Shown here piece by piece: positions 26,971 to 34,717 of a DNA stretch of 64,000 nucleotides. How positions within the stretch are numbered: the first letter of the stretch is position 1; each line of letters begins with the position of its first letter. The notes below the pieces were generated by a model, which had not been told where the DNA came from, ran no database searches, and worked only from the letters and a program-made list of their open reading frames with translations. Both the position numbers and the translations under genes were made by a program. The DNA comes from a delta proteobacterium ML8_F1 (GTDB lineage Bacteria; Bacillota; Clostridia; Peptostreptococcales; Acidaminobacteraceae), in assembly GCA_002029975.1 (NCBI GenBank), contig LQBE01000015.1, positions 77,008-141,007 on the forward strand, read 5' to 3'.

Positions 26971-27723
26971 ATGAATGAAGACAAGCGCATCGCTGTTTTG
27001 ATTGATGCCGACAATGTATCAGACAAGTACATCAGATACATCATTGATGAAATTTCAAACCACGGGACACCTACCTACAAAAGGATTTACGGGGATTTCA
27101 CCAGGTCCCAGATGACTTCCTGGAAGCAGGTGCTTCTTAACCATTCTATCATACCAGTTCAACAATACAGTTACACCACAGGAAAAAATGCCTCGGATGC
27201 GGCGCTAATCATCGACGCCATGGACATCCTCTATTCTCAGAACGTGGATGGTTTTTGTATAGTCTCCAGCGACAGCGATTTCACGAAACTGGCGGCCCGG
27301 CTGAGAGAGTCCGGCATGCTGGTAATCGGCATGGGGGAAAAGAAGACCCCGAAACCCTTTATTGCCGCCTGTGAAAGATTCAAATACCTTGAGGTCCTTG
27401 CCTCCATGGCAGACAAGACCGAGGAAGTGCCGACCACAAAGAGCCCCCCCGCCACCGATGATTCAAAGAACGGAATGACCTCCAAGACCCAGCTGGTGGA
27501 AACCATCAGAACCATTATCAATGAGGTGTCCGACGAGGATGGCTGGGCCTACCTTGGGGAGATTGGAAGCATCCTCAACAAGAGATACCCTGATTTTGAC
27601 ACCAGAAACTACGGTTTTACCAAGCTGACGCCATTTGTCTCTTCCATGAAGAACTTTGAAGTCAGATCAGTGAAAACTTCCAATCCCAACATAACTTTGA
27701 AATATGTCAGAAATAAAAAATAG
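26971..27723 (+). CDS. NYN-domain (LabA-like) protein with OST-HTH/LOTUS domain
   Basis: 250 residues. The N-terminal NYN domain is a PIN-like RNase fold: VLIDADN (D12, D14) and VSSDSDF (D101, D103) supply the acidic metal-binding residues. After a linker at about 140-165, residues 170-250 (TQLVETIRTIINEVSDEDGWAYLG to the C-terminus) match an OST-HTH/LOTUS domain, thought to bind RNA. Such proteins probably cleave or regulate RNA, but no target is known from context. ATG 26971 follows AAAGGGG. It has its own transcription unit. Confidence 0.88.
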   Translation: MNEDKRIAVLIDADNVSDKYIRYIIDEISNHGTPTYKRIYGDFTRSQMTSWKQVLLNHSIIPVQQYSYTTGKNASDAALIIDAMDILYSQNVDGFCIVSSDSDFTKLAARLRESGMLVIGMGEKKTPKPFIAACERFKYLEVLASMADKTEEVPTTKSPPATDDSKNGMTSKTQLVETIRTIINEVSDEDGWAYLGEIGSILNKRYPDFDTRNYGFTKLTPFVSSMKNFEVRSVKTSNPNITLKYVRNKK

Positions 27724-27726
27724 ACC

Positions 27727-27755
27727 TTGTTAAAAATTTGGCGACATGTTACAAT
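27727..27755 (+). promoter_or_regulatory. promoter of the first glycine riboswitch
   Basis: TTGTTA (27727-27732) and TACAAT (27750-27755) are 17 bases apart, and TG precedes the -10 by one base (extended -10). Transcription would begin near 27762, about 20 bases before the 5' hairpin. Confidence 0.75.
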
Positions 27756-27781
27756 GTGACAAATCATATGGACCGGATGAT

Positions 27782-27977
27782 GGCAGTGGAAGAGGAATTC
27801 GACCGTTGCCGGACGGGACTCTGGAGAGACTCTTTAAATAGAGCACCGAAGGGGAAAGCGTTCGTTTTGAAAAGAACGTCAAACTCTCAGGTAAAAGGAC
27901 AGAGAAAAGGGCTTTTAGTTGACGAGCCTTTTTATCTGCCTGCCTGAGACTGGAAAACCGGTCTTTTTTATTTTTTT
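27782..27977 (+). promoter_or_regulatory. glycine riboswitch, single aptamer, with expression platform
   Basis: The aptamer runs from CTCTG (27819-27823) to CAGAG (27900-27904), which form P1. The conserved core is GGAGAG, then GCACCGAAGGGGAAAG, and ACTCTCAGGTAAAAGGAC. There is one full aptamer; the preceding hairpin GGCAGTGG/CCGTTGCC (27782-27810) may be the ghost aptamer of a singlet. After it, CAGAGAAAAGGGCT (27900-27913) pairs with AGCCTTTTTATCTG (27925-27938) except one mismatch, excluding P1. An intrinsic terminator follows at 27947-27971. TCTCAGG of the core (27885-27891) also matches CCTGAGA (27943-27949), which overlaps that terminator. The sign of control is therefore not certain. 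Confidence 0.92.
27947..27977 (+). terminator. terminator of the glycine riboswitch leader
   Basis: AGACTGG (27947-27953) pairs with CCGGTCT (27958-27964) around an AAAA loop and is followed by TTTTTTATTTTTTT. It lies 23 bases before the ACT gene start. Confidence 0.8.
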
Positions 27978-27999
27978 GTCAGAAAAGGAGGAAAGTCGA

Positions 28000-28293
28000 A
28001 TGAAAGCTATTGTCAATGTCGTGGGCAGGGACAGACTGGGAATCATAGCCGAGGTGTCTGGGGTCCTGTATCAGAAGCGGGTGAATATTCTTGATTTGTC
28101 CCAGACCATCATGGAGGACTACTTCACTATGGTCATGCTGGTGGACCTGGGTCAAATGGAGGGCTCCTTCAAGTCCTTGAAGGAATCCTTAAGGGCATGC
28201 TCTGAAAAAATCGGGATGTCCATAAGGATTCAGGAGGAGTCGATTTTCAAAGCCATGCATCAGGTGAATTTTGGGGGTGAGACCCTTGACTGA
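28000..28293 (+). CDS. ACT domain protein (UPF0237 family)
   Basis: 97 residues, essentially one ACT domain ([35 protein letters not shown]), related to the N-terminal part of GcvR. ACT domains bind small ligands, often amino acids; with the riboswitch just upstream, glycine or a related metabolite is a fair guess. The ATG is preceded by AAGGAGG at 7 bases. The end overlaps the next gene, and the pairing of this small protein with a UPF0210 protein is conserved in Gram-positive bacteria to my knowledge. Confidence 0.92.
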   Translation: MKAIVNVVGRDRLGIIAEVSGVLYQKRVNILDLSQTIMEDYFTMVMLVDLGQMEGSFKSLKESLRACSEKIGMSIRIQEESIFKAMHQVNFGGETLD

Positions 28294-29644
28294 CATGAAA
28301 TCAATCCTGGAGACCATCCGGATGATTGAGAAGGAAAAACTTGATATCAGGACAGTCACCATGGGAATCTCCCTTTTGGACTGTGCCCATGAGGATGGGG
28401 CCCGGGCCCGGGAAAGGATTTACAAAAAAATTACAACTCTGGCCAGGGATCTGGTGGCGGTGGCGGACCAGATTGAAGAGGAGCTTGGGATTCCCATCAT
28501 CAACAAGAGAATTGCAGTGACTCCCATCAGTCTGATTGCCGGTGCCACTGGGGAAGAGGACTACACGGCTTTTGCAAAGACCCTTGACGATGCCGCAGAG
28601 GCTGTGGGGGTCAATTTCATCGGAGGCTTCAGTGCCCTGGTTGAAAAAGGCATCTCAAACAGCGACCGGATTCTGATGAAGAGTCTTCCCGGGGCGCTGG
28701 CCAGTACTCAAAGAGTCTGCGCCTCAGTCAACGTAGGGACCACAAAGGCCGGCATCAATATGGATGCCGTCAAAACCATGGGGCAGACTATTCTGGACGT
28801 GGCGGCAATGACCAGGGACCAAGAGAGCATCGGCTGTGCCAAACTGGTGGTTTTTGCCAACGCTGTGGGAGACAACCCCTTTATGGCCGGGGCTTATCAC
28901 GGCGTCGGAGAGGCCGATGCGGTCATCAACGTGGGCGTGAGTGGTCCAGGGGTCATCAAGGCCGCTTTGGAGCGGGTGAGAGACCAGCCCATTGACGTGG
29001 TGGCCAGGGTCATCAAGGAAACCGCTTTTAAAATCACCCGGGCGGGACAGTTAGTGGGAGAAGAGGTGAGCCGTCGGCTTGGCGTTCCCTTTGGCATCAT
29101 GGACCTGTCCCTGGCCCCGACACCTGAAATCGGGGACAGTGTGGCCAGAATCCTGGAGGAAATCGGCCTTGAGGCCTGTGGAACCCATGGGACCACAGCG
29201 GCTCTGGCGCTGCTCAATGATGCCGTGAAAAAGGGGGGCATCATGGCCTCAAACCATGTAGGGGGCCTCAGCGGCGCCTTCATCCCGGTCAGTGAAGACG
29301 AAGGGATGATTGCAGCGGTACAGGGAGGGGCGCTGACCTTTGACAAGCTTGAAGCCATGACCTGCGTCTGTTCGGTGGGTCTGGACATGATTGCCATTCC
29401 CGGAGACACCCGGGCGGCCACGATTGCCGCCATGATTGCCGACGAGGCAGCCATCGGGGTCATCAATAATAAAACCACCGCCGTGCGGGTTATTCCGGCA
29501 TGGGGTAAAACCACCGGGGACATGGTCCATTTCGGCGGACTGCTGGGGTATGCCCCGGTGATGAAAGTTAACAGTTTCGGTTCAGAGGCTTTTATCCGTC
29601 GTGGGGGCAGGATTCCGGCGCCGGTGCACAGCTTTAAAAACTGA
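28286..29644 (+). CDS. UPF0210 family protein (PFL-like fold)
   Basis: About 452 residues of the UPF0210/DUF711 family: [20 protein letters not shown] and [12 protein letters not shown] at the N-terminus, [29 protein letters not shown], and a glycine-rich C-terminus with [11 protein letters not shown] structure of a relative resembles pyruvate formate-lyase, but I know of no proven activity. TTG 28286 has GGTGAG 5 bases upstream and overlaps the ACT gene stop; ATG 28295 is the alternative and gives the usual family N-terminus. Its control by a glycine riboswitch points to glycine-linked metabolism. Confidence 0.9.
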   Translation: MTDMKSILETIRMIEKEKLDIRTVTMGISLLDCAHEDGARARERIYKKITTLARDLVAVADQIEEELGIPIINKRIAVTPISLIAGATGEEDYTAFAKTLDDAAEAVGVNFIGGFSALVEKGISNSDRILMKSLPGALASTQRVCASVNVGTTKAGINMDAVKTMGQTILDVAAMTRDQESIGCAKLVVFANAVGDNPFMAGAYHGVGEADAVINVGVSGPGVIKAALERVRDQPIDVVARVIKETAFKITRAGQLVGEEVSRRLGVPFGIMDLSLAPTPEIGDSVARILEEIGLEACGTHGTTAALALLNDAVKKGGIMASNHVGGLSGAFIPVSEDEGMIAAVQGGALTFDKLEAMTCVCSVGLDMIAIPGDTRAATIAAMIADEAAIGVINNKTTAVRVIPAWGKTTGDMVHFGGLLGYAPVMKVNSFGSEAFIRRGGRIPAPVHSFKN

Positions 29645-29780
29645 TAAAAACGACAAAAAAGCGACTATTATTGGGAGTTGTTTTGTGAAATTCAAGAATT
29701 AGCTGTAAAAATAAAGGGTAAAGGTGAAGGGAGGCCGAAATAAGCCTGTGAAGGCAATAAAGTGAAGGAAGGATGGGACC

Positions 29781-31130
29781 ATGAAAAAAGTCTTATTGAA
29801 AAATGCAAAAGCCATTGTGACCTGTGATGACAGGGACCGTCAACTTTTTGGCTATGATCTTCTGATTGAGGCGGGGACCATCACCGCCATTGAAAAAAAC
29901 CTTAAAGATCCGGATGCTGAAGTGATCAATGCCGAAGATCTCTGGGTCTATCCGGGGCTGGTGAACACCCATCACCATTTTTATCAGGTGCTCACCCGGA
30001 ATATCCCGGAAATTCAAAAACTCGAGCTTTTTGACTGGCTGCTGTGGCTTTACGAAAGATGGCGCTATCTGACCTCGGACATGCTCCACGCCGCTGCCAT
30101 GGTGGCCATGGCAGAGCTTGTCAAGTACGGCGCCACGACGATTTTCGACCATCACTATGTCTTCCCTCAAGGGGAGGAAAACCTGATTGACAGAGAATTT
30201 GAAGCCGCCGCGACCTTGGGTGTCCGGCTTCATGCCAGCAGGGGATCCATGTCCCTGGGGAAATCCCATGGGGGACTGCCGCCTGACGATCTTGTTCAAA
30301 GGGCGGAAGATATTTTGGCCGACAGTGAAAGACTCATCAGGAAATACCATGATTCCTCCCATGGTGCCATGACCCAGGTGGTTTTGGCTCCCTGTTCCCC
30401 TTTTTCAGTGGACCGGGAAATTATGGTAAAGAGTGCGGCCCTGGCCAGGAAATACGGTATCAGGCTGCACACCCATCTTGCAGAAACTGCGGATGAAGTG
30501 GATTTCTGCATTAAAACCCTGGGAGACAGGCCCCTGGGCTATATGGAAAGTGTCAACTGGGTGGGAGAGGACGTTTTCTACGCCCACGGCATATTCTTCA
30601 ATGATGAAGAGCTCGAGCGCCTGGCCCAGACCGGGACCGGCATCGCCCACTGTCCGATTTCCAACATGAAGCTCGCTTCAGGGGTGGCAAGAATCAGTGA
30701 AATGCTTCCCATGGATATCCCGGTGGGACTCGCCGTGGATGGCAGTGCCTCTAATGACAGTTCCAATCTGCTTGCGGAAATCCGGTCCGGCTACCTGCTC
30801 CAAAGACTTGCCTACAAGGAAAAAGCGCCGTCAGCCTATGAATTTTTAAAAATCGCCACCAGGGGGGGAGCTAGAATTCTGGGCCGGGAGGACATCGGTT
30901 CCCTTGAAGTTGGAAAATGCGCCGACATGTTTTTCGTCAAAAGTGACAGCGTCAATTATGCCGGATGTGCTGATGACCCCGGGGCAGTACCCGGGGTGAC
31001 GGGGATCAATGAGCCTGTCTTTATGACCATGGTGGGGGGCGAAATCATCTACAGGGAGGGTGAATTCACCCACATCAATGAGGAGGACTACGTCCGCAGG
31101 GTCAATGATTTTTCAAAGGTGCTGAGATGA
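29781..31130 (+). CDS. 8-oxoguanine deaminase-like amidohydrolase
   Basis: 449 residues of the metal-dependent amidohydrolase superfamily. Closest by memory to the 8-oxoguanine deaminase of Pseudomonas: PGLVNTHHHFYQVLTRN (HxH metal site at H64/H66), FDHHYVFPQG, SRGSMSLGKSHGGLPPDDL, APCSPFSVDREIM, HTHLAETADEVDFC, HCPISNMKLASGVA and VDGSASNDSSN (metal-binding D). It would turn 8-oxoguanine into urate and ammonia, in purine salvage or degradation. Atrazine chlorohydrolase and SsnA relatives share the fold, but the RGSMSLG and HHYVFP motifs favour this call. GGAAGG lies 11 bases before the ATG; the gene is not in an obvious operon. Confidence 0.85.
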   Translation: MKKVLLKNAKAIVTCDDRDRQLFGYDLLIEAGTITAIEKNLKDPDAEVINAEDLWVYPGLVNTHHHFYQVLTRNIPEIQKLELFDWLLWLYERWRYLTSDMLHAAAMVAMAELVKYGATTIFDHHYVFPQGEENLIDREFEAAATLGVRLHASRGSMSLGKSHGGLPPDDLVQRAEDILADSERLIRKYHDSSHGAMTQVVLAPCSPFSVDREIMVKSAALARKYGIRLHTHLAETADEVDFCIKTLGDRPLGYMESVNWVGEDVFYAHGIFFNDEELERLAQTGTGIAHCPISNMKLASGVARISEMLPMDIPVGLAVDGSASNDSSNLLAEIRSGYLLQRLAYKEKAPSAYEFLKIATRGGARILGREDIGSLEVGKCADMFFVKSDSVNYAGCADDPGAVPGVTGINEPVFMTMVGGEIIYREGEFTHINEEDYVRRVNDFSKVLR

Positions 31131-31217
31131 CCAGGGGCTTTTTCAGGCCGGGCCCCTTTGCAGAGCATCCAAAGACGGGACACATCCTGAACCCGGTCAA
31201 AAGGAAGTGTATCAAGT

Positions 31218-32258
31218 ATGCCGGCTAGAGGACAGCGAAGCAAGATGAACCAGCCTCCGGGGACACTGACCTATACGGGACAGTACACCCAGGAGCCCTT
31301 TGCCATGGAGCTCTTTGTCTACACTCCTGAAGGGGTGGACCGGGTGGCCCTTGAGCGCATTGAAGATATTGAAGGGTACCGTGGCTTCAAGTGGCTCAAT
31401 GTCGTGGGGATCTGCCATGTTCCGGAAGTGGCCGGGGTCGGAAGATATTTTGACCTTTCAGACCTTTTGATGGAGGACATTTTTCACGTATGGCAGAGAA
31501 GTCGTCTGGACATTGAAAAAGACCATCTGTTTTCCATCCACAAAATGATTTATCTCGAGGCACAGCATCTGGTCATGGAGCACCTTTCCATGGTGGTGAT
31601 GAAAGACACCCTGGTCACCTTCCAGGAAGTGAAGACGGACATTTTCAATCCCGTCTGAGAACGTCTTTTTGACCAAAAGAGCAATGTGAGAAACAGAGGC
31701 ACGGATTATTTGTATTTCGCCCTCCTCGATGTTCTTTCGGACCGCTATTATGGGATTGTTGAGGACCTTTCCCAGGAAATCGAATATCTGGAAAACACGA
31801 TGCTGCAGATACGGGATCAAAAGGGAGAAAGGATACACGGCGTCAAAAAATCCCTCATCTGGATTAGAAACGGTGTTTTTCCAGGGAGGGATATTGTCAG
31901 GGAACTCACCCAGACAGAGTCATCTCTGATCAAAGACGAGACCAGGGTTTTTTTCGAGGATCTGCTCAGCCACCTGGACCAGATTGTGGACATGGTGGGC
32001 ATCTACCGGGAAATCGCCCAGAGCCTTAATGACACCTTCGATGGCTTGACCAACCAGCAAATGAATCGCATTATGACCATCCTCACAATTTTCTCAGCGG
32101 TATTTATTCCCCTGTCCTTTCTTGCCGGGGTTTTCGGCATGAATTTTGTCCACATGCCTATTTTTGAATGGACCGGTGGTGTCTACTTTTTTGTAATCCT
32201 TTGCATTGCTCTGGCCTCGGGGATGCTGGGGTATTTCAAATATCAAAAGTGGCTGTAG
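31218..32258 (+). pseudogene. corA: CorA-type Mg2+/Co2+ transporter interrupted by in-frame TGA
   Basis: The two parts, 31218-31658 and 31659-32258, are in the same frame and together give a full-length CorA of about 346 codons. The break is TGA at 31656-31658: ...DIFNPV, stop, ERLFDQKSNVRNRGTDYL. CorA proteins normally have Arg here (VRER), so one CGA to TGA transition explains it. The C-terminal half keeps both membrane segments and the GMN motif (GVFGMNFVHMPIFEW). Either the gene is broken, the stop is read through, or this is a sequence error. A GTG at 31686 has no convincing ribosome site, so separate synthesis of the second part is unlikely. Confidence 0.88.
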
Positions 32259-32260
32259 TC

Positions 32261-33745
32261 TCAAAGGGCATCGATCAGTTTGTCGAGGGTGTCCATGACG
32301 TAGAGGGGATTTTTTTGAATCAGAGGGACCTGGTTCCACAGGTGGTCAAAGTAGTATTCAAAGGCCACTGTGGTGGTAAGGTCAGTTCCGAGAAAATACT
32401 CCCGGGTAGCCACTGGATTGTAGGTGACGACAAATTTTCTTGATGCAATAATGAGATTTACCGGAAACAGCAGGGAAATGTCAGCCTCCTGGATAAAGGC
32501 AAACTGAATCAGACTGTCGGAGCGCATTTTTTCCTTGATGGATTCAAAAATTTCCCTGAGCTCCGGACGGGTGATGTGAACCGGTTGACCGGCAAGATAA
32601 CTCAGGGTTTCAATTCTGATCTGGTCGAGATTCCCGAGCTGATTGTAAAGGTCGATATTGTAGAGGATTTTTATAGAATTGGTGGCGAGGGCATTGAGTT
32701 CCGCCTGGAATTCAAGAATCCGGGTGATGTGTGTTTCCTGGATGCGGTGTCTTTGAAGAACCCTGACAATCAGTTCTGGAGGAAAATGGATGAGATTGGG
32801 CATAAAGGAATAGATGAAGTAGTTGTTGGGTTCCCGGATATAGCCTTCGAGTTTTTCTCTCAGCCCGTCAAGTCGGGCAAGAGGGAAGGGGATGAACAGG
32901 GGCTGGGAGCTTTTCAAATAGTTTTTGAAAATCTCCGTGTAGGATTTCACAGAAAAAGGGTCGGTGTACACCGCCGTGTAGCGGTCGTCGGGGTCGGAAG
33001 AGTAGTTCACGCTGTACAGGACTATCTTGTCCCGGACAATCAGCAGGGTGAGTTTGTGATTGTTTTCGCAGGGCATATTGTTGGAAAAGGTAGTCACATT
33101 GTGATGGGTGAAAAATGAAATCCAGTGTTTCAAGGATTCAGGTTCGAGAAAAATGCGGTGGTTCACGCCGTTAATCAGGGTGAATTCATGGGCCTGATGG
33201 AGAATCTCCAGAATCTTGTTGTTCCATGAGTGGAGAAAATCAGAATCCTTCAGCAGCCATTTGAGGTCCTCCTGGGAAAAGAACAGGAGTTTTTCAGTGG
33301 CACTGCTTTGCACTGTCATATCGAGAATCTGTTCAAAAGCCTCCCGGGCCCCTTCAAGTCCCCTGAAAAAACGCACAGGGTAATCAAAAACCCGCCTGGT
33401 CGGGTCCATGGGCAGTGAAGACTCCCGGGACGGGGGGTTCAGGTGTGAGACATCATCCATCAGAAAGCGTTCGACGCTGTGTCGCAGCTGGGTCAGATTG
33501 TGGATAGGCTCCTCCTGGGAGGCGAAAATTCTTTTAAGGATATGGTAGTGGTTAGTCTGGTCGACTTTCAGAAAATAATCCACCAGGTCGCTGAAATACG
33601 GGGACCGGTAATTGAGGATTCTTTTTTTGTTTTTCCATTTACTGATCAGCGAGACATCTGTGTGGATGGCGCTGGCAAGTTCCCTGCCGCTGATATTCAG
33701 GGCATCCATCAGATAACCCAGATGGCTTTTGTAGGAATCGTTCAA
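32261..33745 (-). CDS. HTH-type (Xre-like) regulator with large unknown C-terminal domain
   Basis: 494 residues. The first ~60 look like a Cro/C1-type helix-turn-helix (LMDALNISGRELASAIHTDVS, then LISKWKNKKR). The remaining ~430 residues match no domain I recognise; they are mostly soluble, with no membrane segments. The TTG start has AGGTGA 6 bases upstream. Just upstream lies a promoter whose -35 box sits in a palindrome, suggesting the protein represses itself. The gene is convergent with corA, with 2 bases between their ends, so no terminator separates them. Confidence 0.75.
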   Translation of the reverse strand: MNDSYKSHLGYLMDALNISGRELASAIHTDVSLISKWKNKKRILNYRSPYFSDLVDYFLKVDQTNHYHILKRIFASQEEPIHNLTQLRHSVERFLMDDVSHLNPPSRESSLPMDPTRRVFDYPVRFFRGLEGAREAFEQILDMTVQSSATEKLLFFSQEDLKWLLKDSDFLHSWNNKILEILHQAHEFTLINGVNHRIFLEPESLKHWISFFTHHNVTTFSNNMPCENNHKLTLLIVRDKIVLYSVNYSSDPDDRYTAVYTDPFSVKSYTEIFKNYLKSSQPLFIPFPLARLDGLREKLEGYIREPNNYFIYSFMPNLIHFPPELIVRVLQRHRIQETHITRILEFQAELNALATNSIKILYNIDLYNQLGNLDQIRIETLSYLAGQPVHITRPELREIFESIKEKMRSDSLIQFAFIQEADISLLFPVNLIIASRKFVVTYNPVATREYFLGTDLTTTVAFEYYFDHLWNQVPLIQKNPLYVMDTLDKLIDAL

Positions 33746-33774
33746 TTGGAGTCACCTGCCTTCCTGGTGTCTTG

Positions 33775-33803
33775 ATTATCCCATGGTGTCAATATATTGT
33801 CAA
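33775..33803 (-). promoter_or_regulatory. promoter of the HTH gene
   Basis: On the minus strand TTGACA (33803-33798) and GATAAT (33780-33775) are spaced by exactly 17 bases, 30 bases before the TTG start. The -35 box is a perfect consensus and lies inside the palindrome at 33796-33821. Confidence 0.72.
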
Positions 33804-33821
33804 TTATCCAATATTGACAAT
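33787..33821. promoter_or_regulatory. operator-like repeats overlapping the HTH gene promoter
   Basis: ATTGTCAAT (33796-33804) and ATTGACAAT (33813-33821) form a perfect inverted repeat with an 8-base spacer. A third half site, TGTCAAT (33787-33793), is a direct repeat of the first, 10 bases away (one helical turn). Repeats set at helical spacing on a -35 box are typical of repressor binding, most simply by the adjacent HTH protein. Confidence 0.6.
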
Positions 33822-33908
33822 CCAGGGGTTTGACTTCTCAAAATGATTTAAAGACATTAAAATGAACACATAGTTGCTAATATACGCCATATTGGAATCT
33901 ATAATGTG

Positions 33909-33934
33909 AAAGCCGGTGTCTGCCGGTTTTTTTT
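33909..33934 (+). terminator. orphan plus-strand terminator
   Basis: AAAGCCGG (33909-33916), loop TGTCTG, and CCGG followed by eight Ts. It points along the plus strand, yet no plus-strand gene ends nearby: the HTH gene (minus) starts at 33745 and satP (minus) ends at 33981. It may end a short RNA or block antisense transcription. Confidence 0.65.
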
Positions 33935-33940
33935 GTTGTC

Positions 33941-33970
33941 AAAAAAAGGACCGTCATTTGATGAGGTCCT
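33941..33970 (-). terminator. terminator of satP
   Basis: On the minus strand AGGACC (33970-33965) pairs with GGTCCT (33952-33947), followed by a run of Ts. It lies just after the satP stop codon. Confidence 0.7.
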
Positions 33971-33980
33971 TTGCTGCAAT

Positions 33981-34628
33981 TCAGGCAATTCTTGACAAAC
34001 CGGGTTGCGGTTTTTCCGACGGTTGTTCCTTGAAAAGATTCAGGGGTTTTCCCACAGGCAGGACAATTCTTTTGAAATGTCCGTTGAGGATATTCGCGCT
34101 GAAGGCATAAAAGGAAATGATGGAGACCAACAACTCGGAATAACCGGCCAGGAGATGTCCCAGGTGGCTGTCCGCCAAAGTGCTGAGAATCAGTCCCGCA
34201 AAGAGTGCATCAATGAAAATGAAATCCAGAAGCAGTACCTTGTTGGTCTTTGTCGCCGCCAGGGTCAGGACCAGGGAAAATCCGAAATAGGCCACAAAAG
34301 CCACTCCCAGCTGTTTCGGATCGGCTCCCAGGGCCAATTCTTCTCCCCAGGCTCCAGAAGCAATCATCCAGCTTGCGGCCACTCCCAGCCAGAAAAGGCC
34401 AAAGGCGCCGAAAACCGTAGTACCGAAGAGGTTCTCTCTTTTTGAATCCACATGGGCGGCATAGAGCTGCGCCGCAGCTCCAAGAAAAATCGCCCAGGGG
34501 ACAATCAGAGCGGTTCCCTGGGTGAAACCCAGTTTTTGGGATGAGGCGACCAAAGTGACTACCGTCAGGCCGAAAAGACCGAGAGCCGAAGGATCGACAA
34601 GGGAATTTTTTTGCGAGTTCGTTTCCAT
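33981..34628 (-). CDS. satP: GPR1/FUN34/YaaH (SatP) family acetate/succinate transporter
   Basis: 215 residues with six hydrophobic segments. The N-terminal motif NSLVDPSALGLFGLTVVTL corresponds to the family signature NPAPLGL. Later, LGAAAQLYAA and a GLFWLGVAASW stretch are typical. It probably moves acetate or another short acid in symport with protons, sensible for a fermenting anaerobe. ATG 34628 has GGAGGAG 3-9 bases upstream. It has its own promoter (34669-34697) and terminator. Confidence 0.88.
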   Translation of the reverse strand: METNSQKNSLVDPSALGLFGLTVVTLVASSQKLGFTQGTALIVPWAIFLGAAAQLYAAHVDSKRENLFGTTVFGAFGLFWLGVAASWMIASGAWGEELALGADPKQLGVAFVAYFGFSLVLTLAATKTNKVLLLDFIFIDALFAGLILSTLADSHLGHLLAGYSELLVSIISFYAFSANILNGHFKRIVLPVGKPLNLFKEQPSEKPQPGLSRIA

Positions 34629-34668
34629 AACTCCTCCAATTGATAAAATTTAGACAAAACCATTTCCT

Positions 34669-34697
34669 ATCATAACTGAAGGAGATTCCAAGGTCAA
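34669..34697 (-). promoter_or_regulatory. promoter of satP
   Basis: On the minus strand TTGACC (34697-34692) and TATGAT (34674-34669) are spaced by 17 bases, 40 bases upstream of the satP ATG. Confidence 0.68.
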
Positions 34698-34717
34698 GGC
34701 AAGTTTTGAAAAAAAGG

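Noticed and set aside
31656..31658. TGA in corA as a selenocysteine codon
   Set aside because: The site aligns with Arg, not Cys, in CorA, and no bacterial SECIS-like hairpin is evident just after it. A CGA to TGA change is simpler.
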